Shown here: piece by piece, positions 35,770-49,311 of the stretch
Layout of the letters: each line of letters begins with the position of its first letter
Position numbering within the stretch: position 1 is the first letter of the stretch
Notes under the pieces: model-generated
What the model was told of the DNA's origin: nothing
The model's input: the letters and a program-made list of their open reading frames with translations, nothing else
Databases searched by the model: none
Position numbers and translations under genes: made by a program
From: Bagarius yarrelli
Taxonomy: Eukaryota; Chordata; Actinopteri; Siluriformes; Sisoridae
DNA length: 64,000 nt
Assembly (NCBI GenBank): GCA_005784505.1
Contig: VCAZ01000126.1
Location: 767,001-831,000 of the forward strand
Reading direction: 5' to 3'

Positions 35770-38526
35770 TGCTGAGCAACAACACTGATGCATGTGCTAG
35801 AAAATATTTATCTAGTATTACAATTAATCTTAATGCAAGTTGAAGACGCCTTTATAAGTGTATAAGACTTTATAAGACTGTTGTGTACTGAGTTTTAACC
35901 TTTTCTTTATTTAACTCTTTCTCACACACAAACACACACACACAAGATAATAACCTTTGGGTTTGCAGGGGTACTGTAGAGGGTAGCCATTGGTTTCACA
36001 CCAGCTGACAGGGAAGAGATCCATGGAGTCCATGTGAGTGATGATTTCTGGAACGGGTTGCTTCAATCCTGTAGATTAACGTAAATCTAACCTTAAAGAA
36101 ACGTAACGCCTGAAATATACACATACCTGCGTGCTATATAGTATAGTAGGCGAAACAGAGGTGAGTAGTATGTCCAAATCTATAGTATGCAAAAAGTTCC
36201 CTAAATGATCTATTACTCCACTCCAGAGATGTTGAAGTATGCATACCACGCACGCTTTACTACGATCCCGCAGGAGAGACGACTCGTCATATTTGGAAGC
36301 GGCGAAAAAACAACGAATCGGCACTTTTTAAGTAGCGTAAAGTGTTTCAACATGGAAAAATATCGTCATTTAGAAGTAACTGTCGATTTTCTGTCCTGTT
36401 TTTGACCCCACTCATTAGTTGGCGCCGTTTGAATAGGCATGGAAGATTGATGTCTCAGAAATAAATGGCCACTACAATGATTGGTTTGTAGTTTTGTAGT
36501 TTTGTTTTTTTTTACTTATAACGTGTGTGTGCGTGTATGTGCTCTAAAATAACCTAACAACTAAAACAAACTAATGAATGAGTCACCTTGAAGTTTAATC
36601 CAGATGTGTTGCCCTTTCACCCTACTGACTGTGGCCACGTGAATGTTTTCAGGGCAAAGGGGATTGACAGCCTCCAGCATCATGGACTCCTTAAAGCACT
36701 GATCGGAGGGGTCCTGAGCCAGAAAAACAACTTTTTAGATACAGATAAACATAATATATGATTTTTAAAAATGACATTTCCGATACTGCATCATTGTAAA
36801 GGGAAGAAACTCACTGAGGGGAAGCAGTGCTGTGGAGCTGGTTCAGCGCCGCACTGTTTCAGATAGTCAGCCCAGTCAAAGTCCTGCCCTTGGTATCCTA
36901 CACACACACACACAGACACCCACGGTGAGTCAACAAACAGTGAGAATGAGAGCACCATAATGTTGTTTGCTTCGGTGTCATTTGCTCATTCTTTTCTGGA
37001 TAATGCCAAAGTTCCTTAGCCCAAAAATCTATTCAAACATTCGACACAAATTATCTGCCTATTAGTCATTCCAAACACCGCCAGTGACGCCGCTAATGTA
37101 TCCTTTCCATCCGTCTCTCCTCCAGTGTCAAATATGACTAATGCGATACGAAGGGTTCAGCGGTTCGAGGCGGACGCTTCAGCAGAGATATGCATGTTTG
37201 TTCTGTTCTTAGCTCTTAATCTGAAATTATTCGGCTGTTTTCAATTTACAACATAAAAGCCTTAACCCTTTAAATGCCTTTAATCCTCAAACCAGCTGCA
37301 GTTCATCTGACACACACATAAACTCGGGATTTAAGCCTGATCACAGCACTGAAACTTCTCTGATTAAAGTATTAAATGTCCAGGTACTGTATTACCCCCT
37401 CAGTGCTACGCCTTACACATCTGATGTTCTACTTTCCAGTGACAATATTCAACATAACATTACATTACAGCATCCTTATTCATACCAAATTATGTTTGGT
37501 GTTCCACAGGGCTCTGTTCTGGGGTCAGTGTTCTTTTCAAAACAATAGCTACAACTAGTCACTAATAAAAAGTGAAGGCAACATGTGAACATTGAAAATG
37601 TTGTACCTGTTGGTGGACTGAGCTTCACGCCATTCTTGAAACTCCACTGGGCAGGAAAGATTCCAGGACTGTCCCTGTGACACACAAACGATCTGCTTCC
37701 TCCTTTTTTATCCGTCTCTTCCCTTTTATCATCCATCTGTACCAGGAAGAACTGATCATTGTACACCTATAATGCAAAAGACACACACACACACACATAC
37801 ACACACACAGTTAAACACAGACAGGCTGCTTAATTAGAGAACAGATCTGGAATTAGATTTTTCATGAGGACTGCTGAGTAAGAATAAACAGTCTTCAGTT
37901 TTTATAAGTGGTTGATTTGTATTTTTGTCGCATTGTGATACGAGAACACATGCTATTCAAACCTCTGGCTATTAGAATGAAGAGAAAAAAACCCACACAC
38001 TTTTCACAAAAAATAAGAAAGTGAATCTGTAGCACTAAAAAAATTAGCTTGTGATTAACCCCTTGCTCGTACTGACATTGCTCATAAACATAATGGTCAG
38101 TACTGTTTTACTATAAGAAACAAACCTTTGCGACCAAATTATGCACATGATCATGTTAAATTAATTACTTTTAGGTAAAATAATGCCCAAATTTATGAAT
38201 AACATTTTTGAAAGAAGTAGTCTGTGTGTACAGACTTAAATAAATAACAAATAAAATCGTTAGATTTCTGTGTTATTGCATCATAAAATCTAGAAGCCAA
38301 TCAGATTCTAGCTTGCAAATTACATTGCAATTATACAATCTAAATATCTCCACGAGGTTAAACATATACACTCCCTTTACATAAGGGGATTATGTGTCAC
38401 CTGAGCAGGTGAGTGTGTTACCTTGGCAACAGTAGCAGGGCTGATGGTGAACGGTGCCAAAGGATCTACCGCCTCAAGCTTCATCCCCTCAGCAAAGCAG
38501 TGTGGAGTAATGGCTGGACGATCCTG

Positions 38527-38571
<45 letters not shown>

Positions 38572-41142
38572 AATTAACCCTAGAACGGTTTAAATTTTTC
38601 ACGCATTAATTAATAATGATCCTGCACATTCAGAAAAATAACTATTGGCCCACCTTATAGAACTCCTCGCTAATACTCGAATCCTGTAGGTGATTAGCGA
38701 TGGTCTGTCTGACTTCCTCCCATTCATCCTTAGTTCGCAACGGAAGTAAAGCTACGAAAACACACACAAAAAAAAACAAGTCACACTATGGCCCTGTCTT
38801 AATATCTACACTACTCCCAAAGGTCTTCCACAAAGTGTGCAATTTTGGAAGTGCGCACTTCAGCTGTTAAGTGCACTGAGATGCAAACTGGGACAGTTTA
38901 AGGCAAGTCACCCATCTGCGTCAAATGCCATTGCTACATCTAGAAATGGCAGTGCCAGTGGACGAGCAAACTATGAGTAGTTCGACACCAACAAACTGCA
39001 TTTGTCAAATTGATCCAGTCAACCAGACCTCATTCCATATAAGAATTTAAATCAGATGTGCAAAAGGTTTTGGATACATATCCAAAGAGACCTCCAGCTG
39101 CAGGAAAGTGAAAAAATGGTGTATCTTACCTGATGGAGGTCTGAGAGTGCAGCCATGCTCTTTGGCCCAGCCTGGAAGGTGCAGCAAGGGGTTTAGGTAA
39201 AAGATCCAGATGTGCGTGTGCGTATCTTCAAGTTTTTCTGTACCGGCGTAGCGGAGACGTAGTCTTCCCCCAACATTGTCCTCGATCGTTGCCCCCCACA
39301 CCACTCCGGCATCCTCTTTATCTACCAGCTCCATGCGGAGACCCGGGTTCAGCAGGTCTACAGGGTTGCAGCCACGCTGGGCCTAAAATTTACAGAAAAA
39401 AACATTCGAGACACACTTAATCTACAGAGTTTACGTATAGAAAGTATAGAAACAGAGCGAGGATGTGTGTGTGGTGTTTATGCTACTCACCCCTTCCAGC
39501 AGGTTGGCTGATGCACTGCAGGATTCCGACAGAGATTTCTCCAGCAGAGACTCCCAGTCCTGATGTTTTTCTCGCACACCTAAACAACCGAAACAGCATT
39601 GCTTCTCTGTGAAACCGGCTCGGTCCGGTTAATACCGACTAAGACTGTTGAATATTGAACCGTAATCGAAAATAGAGCACAACGCGCACCCCCACCCCAC
39701 GCCACACCCACACCCACATGCACAAATCATGTTTAAACCTGCACCATGTTGCATGATGCTGCCAGGAATCAGACCAGCTAAATTATAATCACATCATAGG
39801 TTAAAGGCTTTGCAGTTCTTCCTGGACTACGTTTCCCTTCAAGAGAGGATACGATTAGAACTTTTCCCCACTGACTGACTCCTCAGCACATGGTGGGATG
39901 GAGTGCAATTCTTACTCCTAGAATATCAAGGTATTATGATATGATGACCAATGAAAAATATTTGGCCCTAGGCTGTGCTCTCACCCTCAGGCGGCCTCAT
40001 GGGTCGACCCTGCTGCTTGCTCCAGCCGATGGGATGCAGGTCGGCAGTCATGACGTCGCACCAAAAGTCGGCACGCCGGTCGTCGTGGTATCCTTCGTAG
40101 CGCAACAGCAGCAGCTGGCCGCAGGTGGTGATGATTGTGGCCACCCAGTAAGCGCTGTCGTGTTCTCCACGCACCGGAACCTCCAGCTTCATCCCGGGAG
40201 TCAGACCCGTCTGCAGGCCTTGATCCATCTAAAGAAGAAACACAAAGAACACAAAGTCTGTAAACCTTCTCTCAAACTCGTGTTAAATGGTCTTAAAATG
40301 TGTGATGATTGGAATTTTTTTACACAGATTTTAATTTTATGGGCAGTTGAAGGCTTCAGTTGCTTAAATTTCCAGCAATTTTTTTTTATTTTGTCATTAA
40401 CATACACTAAAAAAAGCCTTGTCCTAGCTAACTAATGCTATAGAACTATAAATTAAAACATTTCTTACACACACACACACACCCACACAATTAGGGCTGT
40501 GTAAAAATATCAATACAGCTATTTATCACGATGTTTTTACGATAGTGTATATCGATATTCTAACCTCTAGTATCAATAAATATGCAAATTAGATTCTAAA
40601 CTAATTTACGTTAATATTTTAATTTAAACCCTCAGTGTGAGTTAAACCACAGTCTTCTCCGACTCCTGTAGTTGTCGCTGACACACACATTGTCTTAGGA
40701 AAAAGCATGATGGACGTCTCCGGGTTTGTATTTGTTGTGTTTTTAGCTATTGGTTCGACATTTTGTTATGTATTGCGATACATATTGTATTGCTATATTT
40801 TGTGTATCCTGATATGTATCGTATCCCGAGGACCTTTTCAACACACAACCCTACTCAGACTTATTTGCAGTTTTTTGTGCATTTTCATGCAAGTGTAAAA
40901 AAAACAATTGCCCTCAGAGTGCAAAAATTCTATAAAACTGTAAAAAAGGGCATTTTTCTTCGGGGCATGTGTTTTATGACGGATGGAAATAAAATACCAA
41001 AGTGTGTCTTGCTTACATGTTTGAAGGCATGATGAGGGACGGACAGCGATCCGGTCTCCTCTAGATAGTCGTCCCAGTTAAACTCTGACACGTCCTGACC
41101 AGAGTCCACATCTAAAACAGAAACTACATGTTGATCATTAAC

Positions 41143-41178
<36 letters not shown>

Positions 41179-41249
41179 TACACACACACACACACGCCAC
41201 ACATACACACACACACATACACACATACACACATACACACATACACACA

Positions 41250-41311
<62 letters not shown>

Positions 41312-41377
41312 CCCACACAACAAAACACACACAAACACACACAACACACACACACACCACACACACACACACACACA

Positions 41378-41442
<65 letters not shown>

Positions 41443-42135
41443 GGTTGAGGTAGGCGTCAGTAAGTCCAAAACATTTTAACCTATGTCCTTGTTTAAGTGA
41501 AGGAGTCTCCAGTGTCAGCGCACTGTAAAGTCTAAGCTGTATTAAAGCTACAATAAGTGACTTCAGAAACATTTTTTGTTCGGATGGTTGAAAGTCTCTT
41601 CACATCCCGTTAGCAATCATTACATTTAGTGTTTTAAATGTATTTATAGATTTATTCAGGTAGAAACAAGGAACTAACTACTTCTGTGGATGTTCCACAA
41701 CACTACCCATTCAACATTACATGTTATTATCTAATTATCTAACTATTATTAATGATCTCAGGTAAAAATTATGGCTGACCCTTATAGAGTTTGAGGAATA
41801 AAACCCTCACAGTAAACAATTAGTGTAAAATCCTCCCCTTTAATGTGCTAGCGGTAACTCTGCTCTGCGGCGGCGGTGGTAGTGATCCGGTTCCCGTCAC
41901 AGCATGCGTTTATTCCAGACTGATAACAGTCTCTAAATCCGCCAATTCCCACCAAATTTCTCTTTCATTACAGTCCAACTAAAAGGCTTCAAATGAAAGG
42001 ATCCCGTCTTTTAACTGCCCACACTTAAAAACCAGTGGATAAACGGCACATACCGCAATTATTTCAATAACAAATAAACAGTAAATGAATATATTATTGA
42101 AATCCCTTACCGGACTCCAGCACATCTTGGCTCAT
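30658..42135 (-). CDS. sfmbt1: Scm-like with four MBT domains 1
   Basis: Nuclear Polycomb-group-type repressor that binds histone tails and corepressors. Twenty coding exons, leftwards: 42135-42111, 41111-41017, 40228-39985, 39579-39491, 39382-39130, 38751-38654, 38523-38422, 37766-37607, 36897-36815, 36713-36587, 36068-35955, 35577-35535, 35444-35380, 34231-34092, 33961-33852, 33757-33582, 33026-32848, 32163-31942, 31848-31720, 30798-30658; 2595 nt, 864 aa (human 866). Four MBT repeats span about residues 20-460 (FNWDDYLEETGS, PGMKLEV, FWCDV, DFDWADYLKQCGA and SWCETNGYPL are visible). Residues 500-640 hold the family C-terminal domain (CPKIYFNHRCFSGPYLNKGR, KLECCPNLFGPRM). Then a basic RKKRRK region, SSASVDNTPAGSPQ, an acidic stretch, and a SAM domain at about 788-860 (EWSVTDVVHFIRTTDCAPLA). 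The ATG at 42135 (MSQDVLES) follows 23 non-coding bases of its exon. Several 3' splice sites use (TG)n tracts. Confidence 0.95.
31010..31520. repeat. Degenerate minisatellite of GATTCGATTCAGC-type units
   Basis: About fifteen imperfect units, 25-40 bp apart, built on gattcgattcagca. Intron between the last two sfmbt1 coding exons. Confidence 0.7.
33032..33124. repeat. (CA)n microsatellite
   Basis: About 93 bases, one interruption near 33075. It sits beside the acceptor of the sfmbt1 exon starting at 33026, with only ttttaatag between the tract and the exon in transcript sense. Confidence 0.9.
33200..33530. repeat. G-rich degenerate minisatellite (TTGGGGATTGGAA units)
   Basis: Many imperfect units of 12-18 bp with GGGG or GGG runs at short spacing on the plus strand. 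G-quadruplex potential on that strand, C-rich in the sfmbt1 transcript. Intronic. Confidence 0.75.
36125..36420 (+). repeat. Dispersed repeat family A, copy 2
   Basis: Contains gtgagtagtatgtccaaatc, gaagtatgcataccacgc, and cgcaggagagacgactcgtc. Begins near tactatata-like sequence. Intron of sfmbt1. Confidence 0.55.
38528..38566. repeat. (CA)n microsatellite at an sfmbt1 acceptor
   Basis: In transcript sense (TG)n followed by tatgcag and the exon at 38523. Confidence 0.9.
40490..40856. repeat. Dispersed repeat family B (TATCGATA-rich MITE), copy 1
   Basis: Starts agggctgtgtaaaaatatc and ends tttcaacacacaaccct, giving inverted ends. The interior has cgatagtgtatatcgatatt. Related copies lie at 45551-45832, 48207-48650 and 58540-58860. 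Intron of sfmbt1. Confidence 0.6.
41141..41442. repeat. Long compound (CA)n microsatellite
   Basis: About 300 bases of imperfect CA repeat with CATA and CAA interruptions, in the intron between the first two sfmbt1 coding exons. Long Cys-Val or His-Thr open frames across it are not genes. Confidence 0.95.
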
Positions 42136-42239
42136 TTCGTAACCCGTTCTCAGAGCGACTGTAGGAGGAATAACAAAAAAAAAAACACACGATTAAAAAG
42201 ATGTAGGAGCTGAAAGTGGCTTAAATAATGTGTGAAAAT

Positions 42240-42256
42240 TAGAGAGAGAAATGATA

Positions 42257-42292
<36 letters not shown>

Positions 42293-42342
42293 AAGCAATG
42301 AGAGAGAATAAAAGTGAGAGAAAAAAAAATTTGTAACAAAGG

Positions 42343-42387
<45 letters not shown>

Positions 42388-42799
42388 TGTGAGAGAGAGA
42401 GATAGAGAAAGAGAACTGATGAGGAAAAAAAGACAGAGAGAAAGAAAGAAATAAGGGAGAAGAGAGAGAGAGAAGAGAAGTGAAAAAGGAAGAGAAAGAG
42501 AGAATGAAAGTGAGGGAGTGAGAGAAAGAAAGAGACAAATGATGAGAGAAAACAGACAGACAGAAAAAAGAAATGAGAGGGAAGAGAGAAAGCGAAAGTG
42601 CAAGAGAGAGAGCGCGAGAGAGAGAAAGGAACAAATGAGGGGGAAGAGAGTGAGAGAGCGAGAGAGATTAAGTGAGCGAGGGAGAGAAGAGAAGAGAGGG
42701 AGAGAGAGAGAAAAAGACATAGAAAGAGAAAAATTTTGAAGGAATAAATGAGGGGAAGAGAGAGAGAGAGAGAGAGAATGAAAGTGAAAAAGTGAAAGT

Positions 42800-42849
<50 letters not shown>

Positions 42850-42850
42850 C
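42240..42850. repeat. 600-base purine tract, mostly (GA)n
   Basis: Nearly uninterrupted A/G on the plus strand. In the sfmbt1 transcript it is an equally long pyrimidine (CU) tract ending about 80 bases before the acceptor at 42159. Such tracts can form triplex DNA and bind PTB-type proteins. Confidence 0.9.
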
Positions 42851-43287
42851 TCATGAGACAGAGATCAATGTGCTTCATAAATGTCAGTATGTGTGGGAGA
42901 GACGACATACAGAGCGCTGGTTAAAATAGAGACTCAGGCTTTAGAACCGCGGGACGGCCAACAGCTAAACAGCAGCGAAATTAACATTAACAACCCCTCG
43001 CAGTCTCGCCCGTGTTTGTGACTCTGTGACCCTCAGACTACCAACCAGAAACTCAGGAGGGAAACCCCGGAGAGGGAGAACAGAACCAGTGCGGGACAGG
43101 GACCACAATCCAATAAGATCAAACAAGACAATCAAACATGGCTTTGTTACAGCTGTAAACATCTGGAAAGCGAGAAAGGGTTCGAAAAAAAACGGTCTAA
43201 TTTTGGGATGAAACTCAATTATTGCGGAACAAGAAGCTTTAAACGGTGTGTCCAAATCTTCCTGGAATGTCTGCAATGATTAGGGAT

Positions 43288-43393
43288 CACACACTCTCAC
43301 ACACTCTCACACACTCTCACACACTCTCACACACTCTCACACACTCTCACACACTCTCACACACTCTCACACACTCTCACACACTCTCACACA
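43288..43393. repeat. Perfect 10-bp tandem repeat
   Basis: About ten perfect units of acactctcac. Intron or 5' region of sfmbt1. Confidence 0.95.
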
Positions 43394-43917
43394 CAACACA
43401 CACAAAACTCTTCTAGCGCTAGATAGAAAAGCTATTTTCCCAGCGCAGCGCTGCCACATGGGCCGTGACGGGCGTGAACGCTGCGCGCATTTGACACTCG
43501 GCTCTATTGATGTGCTAATAGTGCTGAAGGACAATTCCTCTTTAGAACTGTGATCTGATCGGGTTTGAAGGACAGTCGTGTCTGCTTTTAGGGGTTAGAA
43601 GAGGTTTTTTTTTTTCTTTGAGAGGATGCTTATTGTGTTCCAAATCCGGCAAAACAACAAAAGAGCTTTAAGAAAATACTGAAATAAAGAAATTTTTACT
43701 TGGAGGAAATCACGCCGGGACGATCACACCATTTAGCTGTTTACCAAAACATGGAATGCAAAAAAAAGTCACAATTTTTGTATTTAACTTTGAGAAAAAA
43801 TACGATTTGGTTCTAAGGCTACAAATAGAGCAACTTTAACTTCCTCTGACAAACGAGCACTGAAATCTTACAGTATGAATCACTTCTTTTTAATGAGTAA
43901 TGAAAAAATAATGACAA

Positions 43918-43953
<36 letters not shown>

Positions 43954-44800
43954 AACAGCACACGGGGAAAAAAACTAACGCAAAATGCATCCTGTTGAGC
44001 ATCAGCTTGCGGGTAGAAAGGAGCGAGATCAGAGAAGAAAGTCCAGCTGACAGGCGTGTAACCGCCGTCTATAAACACGTTGAGCAGAAAAACATCCCAG
44101 AATGCAACGCATGTCAAATCTTAAGGTGCCGGTTTTCGGGCTCCGTCTGTAGCCACTTCCGCTTTATTTTGTTTCCCAGATTCCAGCATGTACAAGCGAG
44201 TGTTGAAATCAACTTTAGGACTGTTGATATGAAACTTCGCCCACAGGATGAGTCGAGTCTCACAGCTTGTTCTTGAACCTTCTCAAAAGAAAAAAAAAGA
44301 AAAGAAAAGAAAAGAAACGGCTTCAACGTGAAGAAAAAAAACTGTTAAAACAAAGTGGCATTAACTCCGCGCCTCCATTCAGCCCGAGCTGTCGAGTTGT
44401 CTTTGTGACGCTTGACGTCTCTATTAAAAGGAGAGACGAAGGAGCGACAGGCTCGATCTGACAGGCGCTGGGTGACCCAAGCCACCCGCTGCGACCCTTT
44501 TCCCCCTCCCAACACACACACACACCCACCTCCTTTGCCACATTGTGCTCGAAGTGGAGCAGCGGACATGTGGGGGGGGAGTTGTGTCCCAGACCTCTGC
44601 GAATGAAAAGGACAGTCTCTAAACCCTGCGTGCTGCTCTTTCCACTCGGTGGCAGACGATTCCGGTATAAAAAAAAAAAAACCTCAAATGAAGGAACGAA
44701 TCTGCTGCTTCGGGCCTTTCTGGAGCACACAGTTGTGACATTCCGCTGGATTAACGGCGGGCGATTACAAAACGGCACCATGAGGGCCAAAACAAAAATG

Positions 44801-44842
<42 letters not shown>

Positions 44843-45261
44843 ACACACACACACACACACAATTATGTCTAAATGGGACAATTTTTAGTAAAAGTATCTG
44901 TCCAAGCACATAAAAGAATTCTGCCTGGAGGACGGCGGATCAACGGTTCTGGAGATACCGCCAGAATTTACAGGTTCACAAGGCAGTTACACAACTTTCC
45001 CCTCAGAGAAAAAGAAAAGATTAAACTAGAAACACACAAAAAAGTTTTAGTTTGACATTTAAAACTCTATGCTAATGTGGTGGCTATACCGTGTAACCGC
45101 ACACACTCTTTATCAGGCTAAACTCCAGCAGCAGCAGCCACTCAAACACCCACCCTTTGACCTTTAACCCCTCTGTTATCACTAGTCACACAGCCAGGAA
45201 TAGAAAGTGCACAAACTCAAGTCACATGTCAGAATGGACAGGCTTTTTTCAAAAAACGTCC

Positions 45262-45430
45262 TAAATACGTACTTCCCGCCTTTTTCACAAAGTCTGTACT
45301 ATATACAGTAGTAAAAAAATACAGGCAAAAGTACCCGGATGATTTACTACCTCGGCTCGGATTTGGAAGTAGGCATACGATGAACACTTTTTACTAACCC
45401 AGAGAGACGAGTTGGTGACCTGAAAGTTTA
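45262..45430 (+). repeat. Dispersed repeat family A, copy 3 (diverged)
   Basis: gtctgtactatatacagtag at the left, then ggaagtaggcatacgatgaa and ccagagagacgagttggtg, corresponding in order to the other family A copies. Confidence 0.4.
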
Positions 45431-45550
45431 AAGTAGCACTTGACATTGTTTCTTCTGGTCAAAATCAACCAACTAACAATTATCCAACTTTCAATTTTTC
45501 ACTCTGTTGTGATGACAAAGGTCACGTGACCACGTAAACACGGTGGATGT

Positions 45551-45832
45551 TAAAGCTGTGTAAAAATATCGATACAGCTAACAATCGAAATGAAAGTTTT
45601 TTCACAATAGTATATCGATGTTTTTTAACCTTTAGGCCAGATCCATAACATTTTAAACGTTTCATGTTAAACGATTTACGTTGATATTTAATTAAAACCC
45701 AAACGACTTCCTCCTCCGCATTTTTAGCTATTTGTAACAAGATGCTAATTACAATGTATTACAACGATATAAATTGTATTGTAATATATAGCGATATTTC
45801 ATATCGAGGAGGCTTTTGCTTACACACCCATG
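45551..45832. repeat. Dispersed repeat family B, copy 2
   Basis: agctgtgtaaaaatatcgatacagc at its left, tatagcgatatttcatatcg and a gaggaggcttttgcttacac-like end at its right. Same layout as copy 1. Confidence 0.55.
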
Positions 45833-48206
45833 GAATATGTTAAAAATGACTGATAACCAGACATTACATTAGATTTGTTTCAACTTTGTCATTGCACATG
45901 GTTACAAAACCCAGTGAAACATTGTCTTTATTGACAGGCAGCAGTGCCCACCATGAATAGTACAAACTGTGCCATTACTCTTTTCTATCTATCAACATAA
46001 AACCCATTTGTTTGCTTTGAGACGCACTACTCGCTCAACCTTGATTCAATACTCAACATGGAACAAGATCGAAAGTAAAATTCCATTACACACACCATTA
46101 ACATTGCACGGACTTTTTGCGTATAATTATCGAACACAATAGAAGTGTAGAACTGAAACTCAGGACTATTCGTGTCTCTCTTGTTTACTCCACTATATTT
46201 TTCTACAATTTTCACCGACATCTAAATTTAAAGTAAATTTGTAACTTTATTACTTATCGAAAATCTTCACTTCCTGTATCAGTATGTTGGGGTCGAAGCA
46301 CATAATCAACCCCTGTAGCTCCCCTGTAACTCCGAGGGTTAAGAATTTTCTTCAAGGGTCCACCAGTGGCAGCTTGGTAGTGCTGGGCTTTAAACCCTGT
46401 AGTTTGACTTATCTTTTTGCACAAACTTGAGGTGAATCTTTACTCTGAGAGAAATTCTCACACCCGAGTAGGACTTCAGCATCAACATCATGGAAACCGA
46501 CCTCCTGCTGACCCGTCGTTTCATACCGCAGACTAAAGCACGGTCGCCTCAGGAAAGCAGTTAAACCAACGTTAATCACGCTCATGTCGCATTCACGTTT
46601 CTGGCACAACATGCCGTGCGCTTGTACGAGGGAGACGCTTTTCGAGAGAGACGAAGTATTTCTGTAAGTCGCTCTGGATAGGAACGCTTGCCAAATGCTG
46701 TAAAAACGTAAATGTTATTTATTCATTTGGCAGGCGGCTTATTTTAATCCGGGAAGGAAGCCGACGGTCAGATGCGTCGACTAGAAACATTACTGACGCA
46801 ACCGTCGATCAAACAAAGTGTCCAAGATGGAAAAAAAAACCCCTACTACTACTTTTGCTTCTAACAATAAACAAAAAATACTGCCAAAAGTACCAAAAAT
46901 TCAGTAAAAGACATTTGGGTTTAATATGAAAAGAATCTGTTTACACATGGCTGCGTTATCCAACCCACAGCAAATTTTCCCTTAGACCAAACAATATCTA
47001 TCTAAAAATATCGGTATATGTGCCCGACTGTCTCGCGTCCCAGGCGTGTCTTGTTCGATTAGGTAAACCTAATAAGCTTTAAATATTCATGCTCGGCTTT
47101 AGCCTTTAGCTTCACCTTAGTTAGAACTGAGGGATAAGTCGCCCTTAAGAGAAAAACAAAGCCATTATATAGCTGGGAAAAGAAGGAGTATCAGCCCAAG
47201 GACATGCACAAGGACTGTCGAAAAGCCAACACAAAAATCCGAAATATTCTGTAAAAGAAAGAAATGATGAGGAAGAGACATTAAACTGGCCGGCCAGAGA
47301 AAAGAAAAACGGATGACAGAAATATTATAACACAAAAATGGCAGTCTGTGACATCACAGACGACCTCTATAAAGAGGGGTAAAGGTCTTTCGGTCCAAAT
47401 ATCGAGGTCACGCCACAAAAATAAAAGTAGACGCTACCATAAACGTCTCTTTAGTAAACGTTTCACCACATCAAAGGTTTTCTTTGCTAAATAAAAAGCT
47501 ATTATTGAAAATCCTACAAACCTTTAGACCATCCGACCAATCAGAATTATGAATTCGAGTCACCGCTGCATTGAATATGCTGCAGGAAAGAACTTCCTGT
47601 TTGGTCAGAATAGTAGACTGCTTCACGGCTTTACTTTCTAGAACTAATTTGCATATAATCTGGATTCCGATCTTTCGCTCTTCTGCTTTTGTGTTTTGGT
47701 TTCACCGGAGTGAAAGGTGCTGTATAAATACAGTATATCAGGGTTACACGGGGCGCTAACTGCAGAATAAAGTGCTTTGTTGCGTGATGACAGAACATCG
47801 GTGACCGAGACCCGACTATAAAAGCTGACGCCTGACAGGACCAGCGTACAGAGAGACCGAGGTGCAAACTCTGGAGATTTGGCTCTGGAGACGGCTTTTA
47901 CACCATAGAAAATGATGTCGTGGCTTCGTCACGGACAAAGTCTATAGTCGGGTTGTTTAACCGGTGACGCAGTCTGGAAAAAATCTATAAAAGTTGAGTA
48001 CATGATGGTCAATTCACTGAAAAAACAAAACCCGAAGTTATCGGTAATTTTTTAGCTGACGTTAGAATTCTGGATGCCGATTGGTCGGCAGCCGGTTTAT
48101 AGTAATGCACCAGTTCGGGTATGTTATCGTCTTTAAAAACAGTCTCTAGTGTTACTGCTCTATTACAGTCTGACAGACATGTGGGTAAGAAAATAGAAAG
48201 TAGTAA

Positions 48207-48650
48207 AGGCTGTGTATTGGCAAGAGCCCTACGATACGATACGATATATATCACCATACAATAGATCACGATAGACAAATAGTTATAAAACAAATAAAAT
48301 ACATGCAAAGCTGGAAACCGCCATGTTTGATTCCGAGACAACGGCTGTATGTGTCAGCAACAACCGCAGAAGCGGTTTAACGGTGCTGGAAAAATATCGT
48401 TACAGCGAACTATCGTGATGATTATTCCCGTTAATGTATCGATTATCTAACCTCCAGTATCGATACACATTTTAATTACTCAGTTCCTGCCAAAACACCG
48501 TCTGCTCCGGTCCTGTAGTCGTCACGGACACATAGGACTGTTGTCTCAGAAGCAAACATGGCGGGAAAAAATAAGGGGGTTTTAAGTATTGCAGTATATC
48601 GTGATGTATCGTATCGTGAGGCCCTTTGCTAATACACAGACTGAAGCGGG
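48207..48650. repeat. Dispersed repeat family B, copy 3 (clearest terminal inverted repeats)
   Basis: Left end aggctgtgtattggcaagag pairs with the right end ctttgctaatacacagact. The interior is also partly inverted: gagacaacggctgtatgtgt against acacataggactgttgtctc. Reads as a foldback MITE of about 440 bp without coding capacity. Confidence 0.65.
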
Positions 48651-49250
48651 TTTTAGTTTGAGGTGAAGAAACGGTAAAAGGAACCGATGGAATAAATACG
48701 GAAACGTTTCAGAGACGTCCGTGTTTTAGGAAGAAGAACGAAACCAAAAAAAAAGCGGCAAATTAATATTTTCTCACAGAACAAGAGTAAAAAAACAAAT
48801 AAAAAGAGGAGTTTAACAAAAAAAAAAAACACACCAACTATTGGTCTGATATTCTATTCAAAATAATAAAATAAAATAAAAAAAAAGAGATAAAAAAAAT
48901 AGTCTTTGGATTCAACAGCATGTCCTGTCAGGTTCTATTTCTTCTCTGGAGCCACGCCAGCAGGGTCACCCTGTGACATCACTATGACACAAAAACACAA
49001 ACTTCTCCCAGCAGATTACAAACCCGGACAGAAGCACGTGACCCACCCGAACCAACAGAACCGAGCGGAAACAACAGAACAGAAAAAATGGGTTCCTTTT
49101 TTTTCCAGGAAAGAAAAAATTCCTATAAGAAATAAAATTTAAAGGGAAACAAAAAAAAAAACTTATTATGGAGGGAAAAACTAAAGCAATGACTTTTTAA
49201 ACGGAATTAATAATAAATAAATAAAATGATATAATGTTTTTTAATGTTAA

Positions 49251-49311
<61 letters not shown>

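Noticed and set aside
39968..40228. sfmbt1 start at the ATG of MDQGLQTG
   Set aside because: The ATG sits directly after a splice acceptor, and an upstream exon (41111-41017) encodes the conserved EFNWDDYLEETGS segment in frame. The start at 42135 is preferred.
41124..41572. Open frames of repeating Cys-Val or His-Thr up to 179 residues
   Set aside because: Direct translation of the (CA)n/(TG)n microsatellite. One of them merely overlaps the true sfmbt1 exon 41111-41017.
42150..42908. 252-residue Ser/Leu/Phe-rich open frame resembling a membrane protein
   Set aside because: Translation of the (CT)n strand of the purine tract; no conserved domain.
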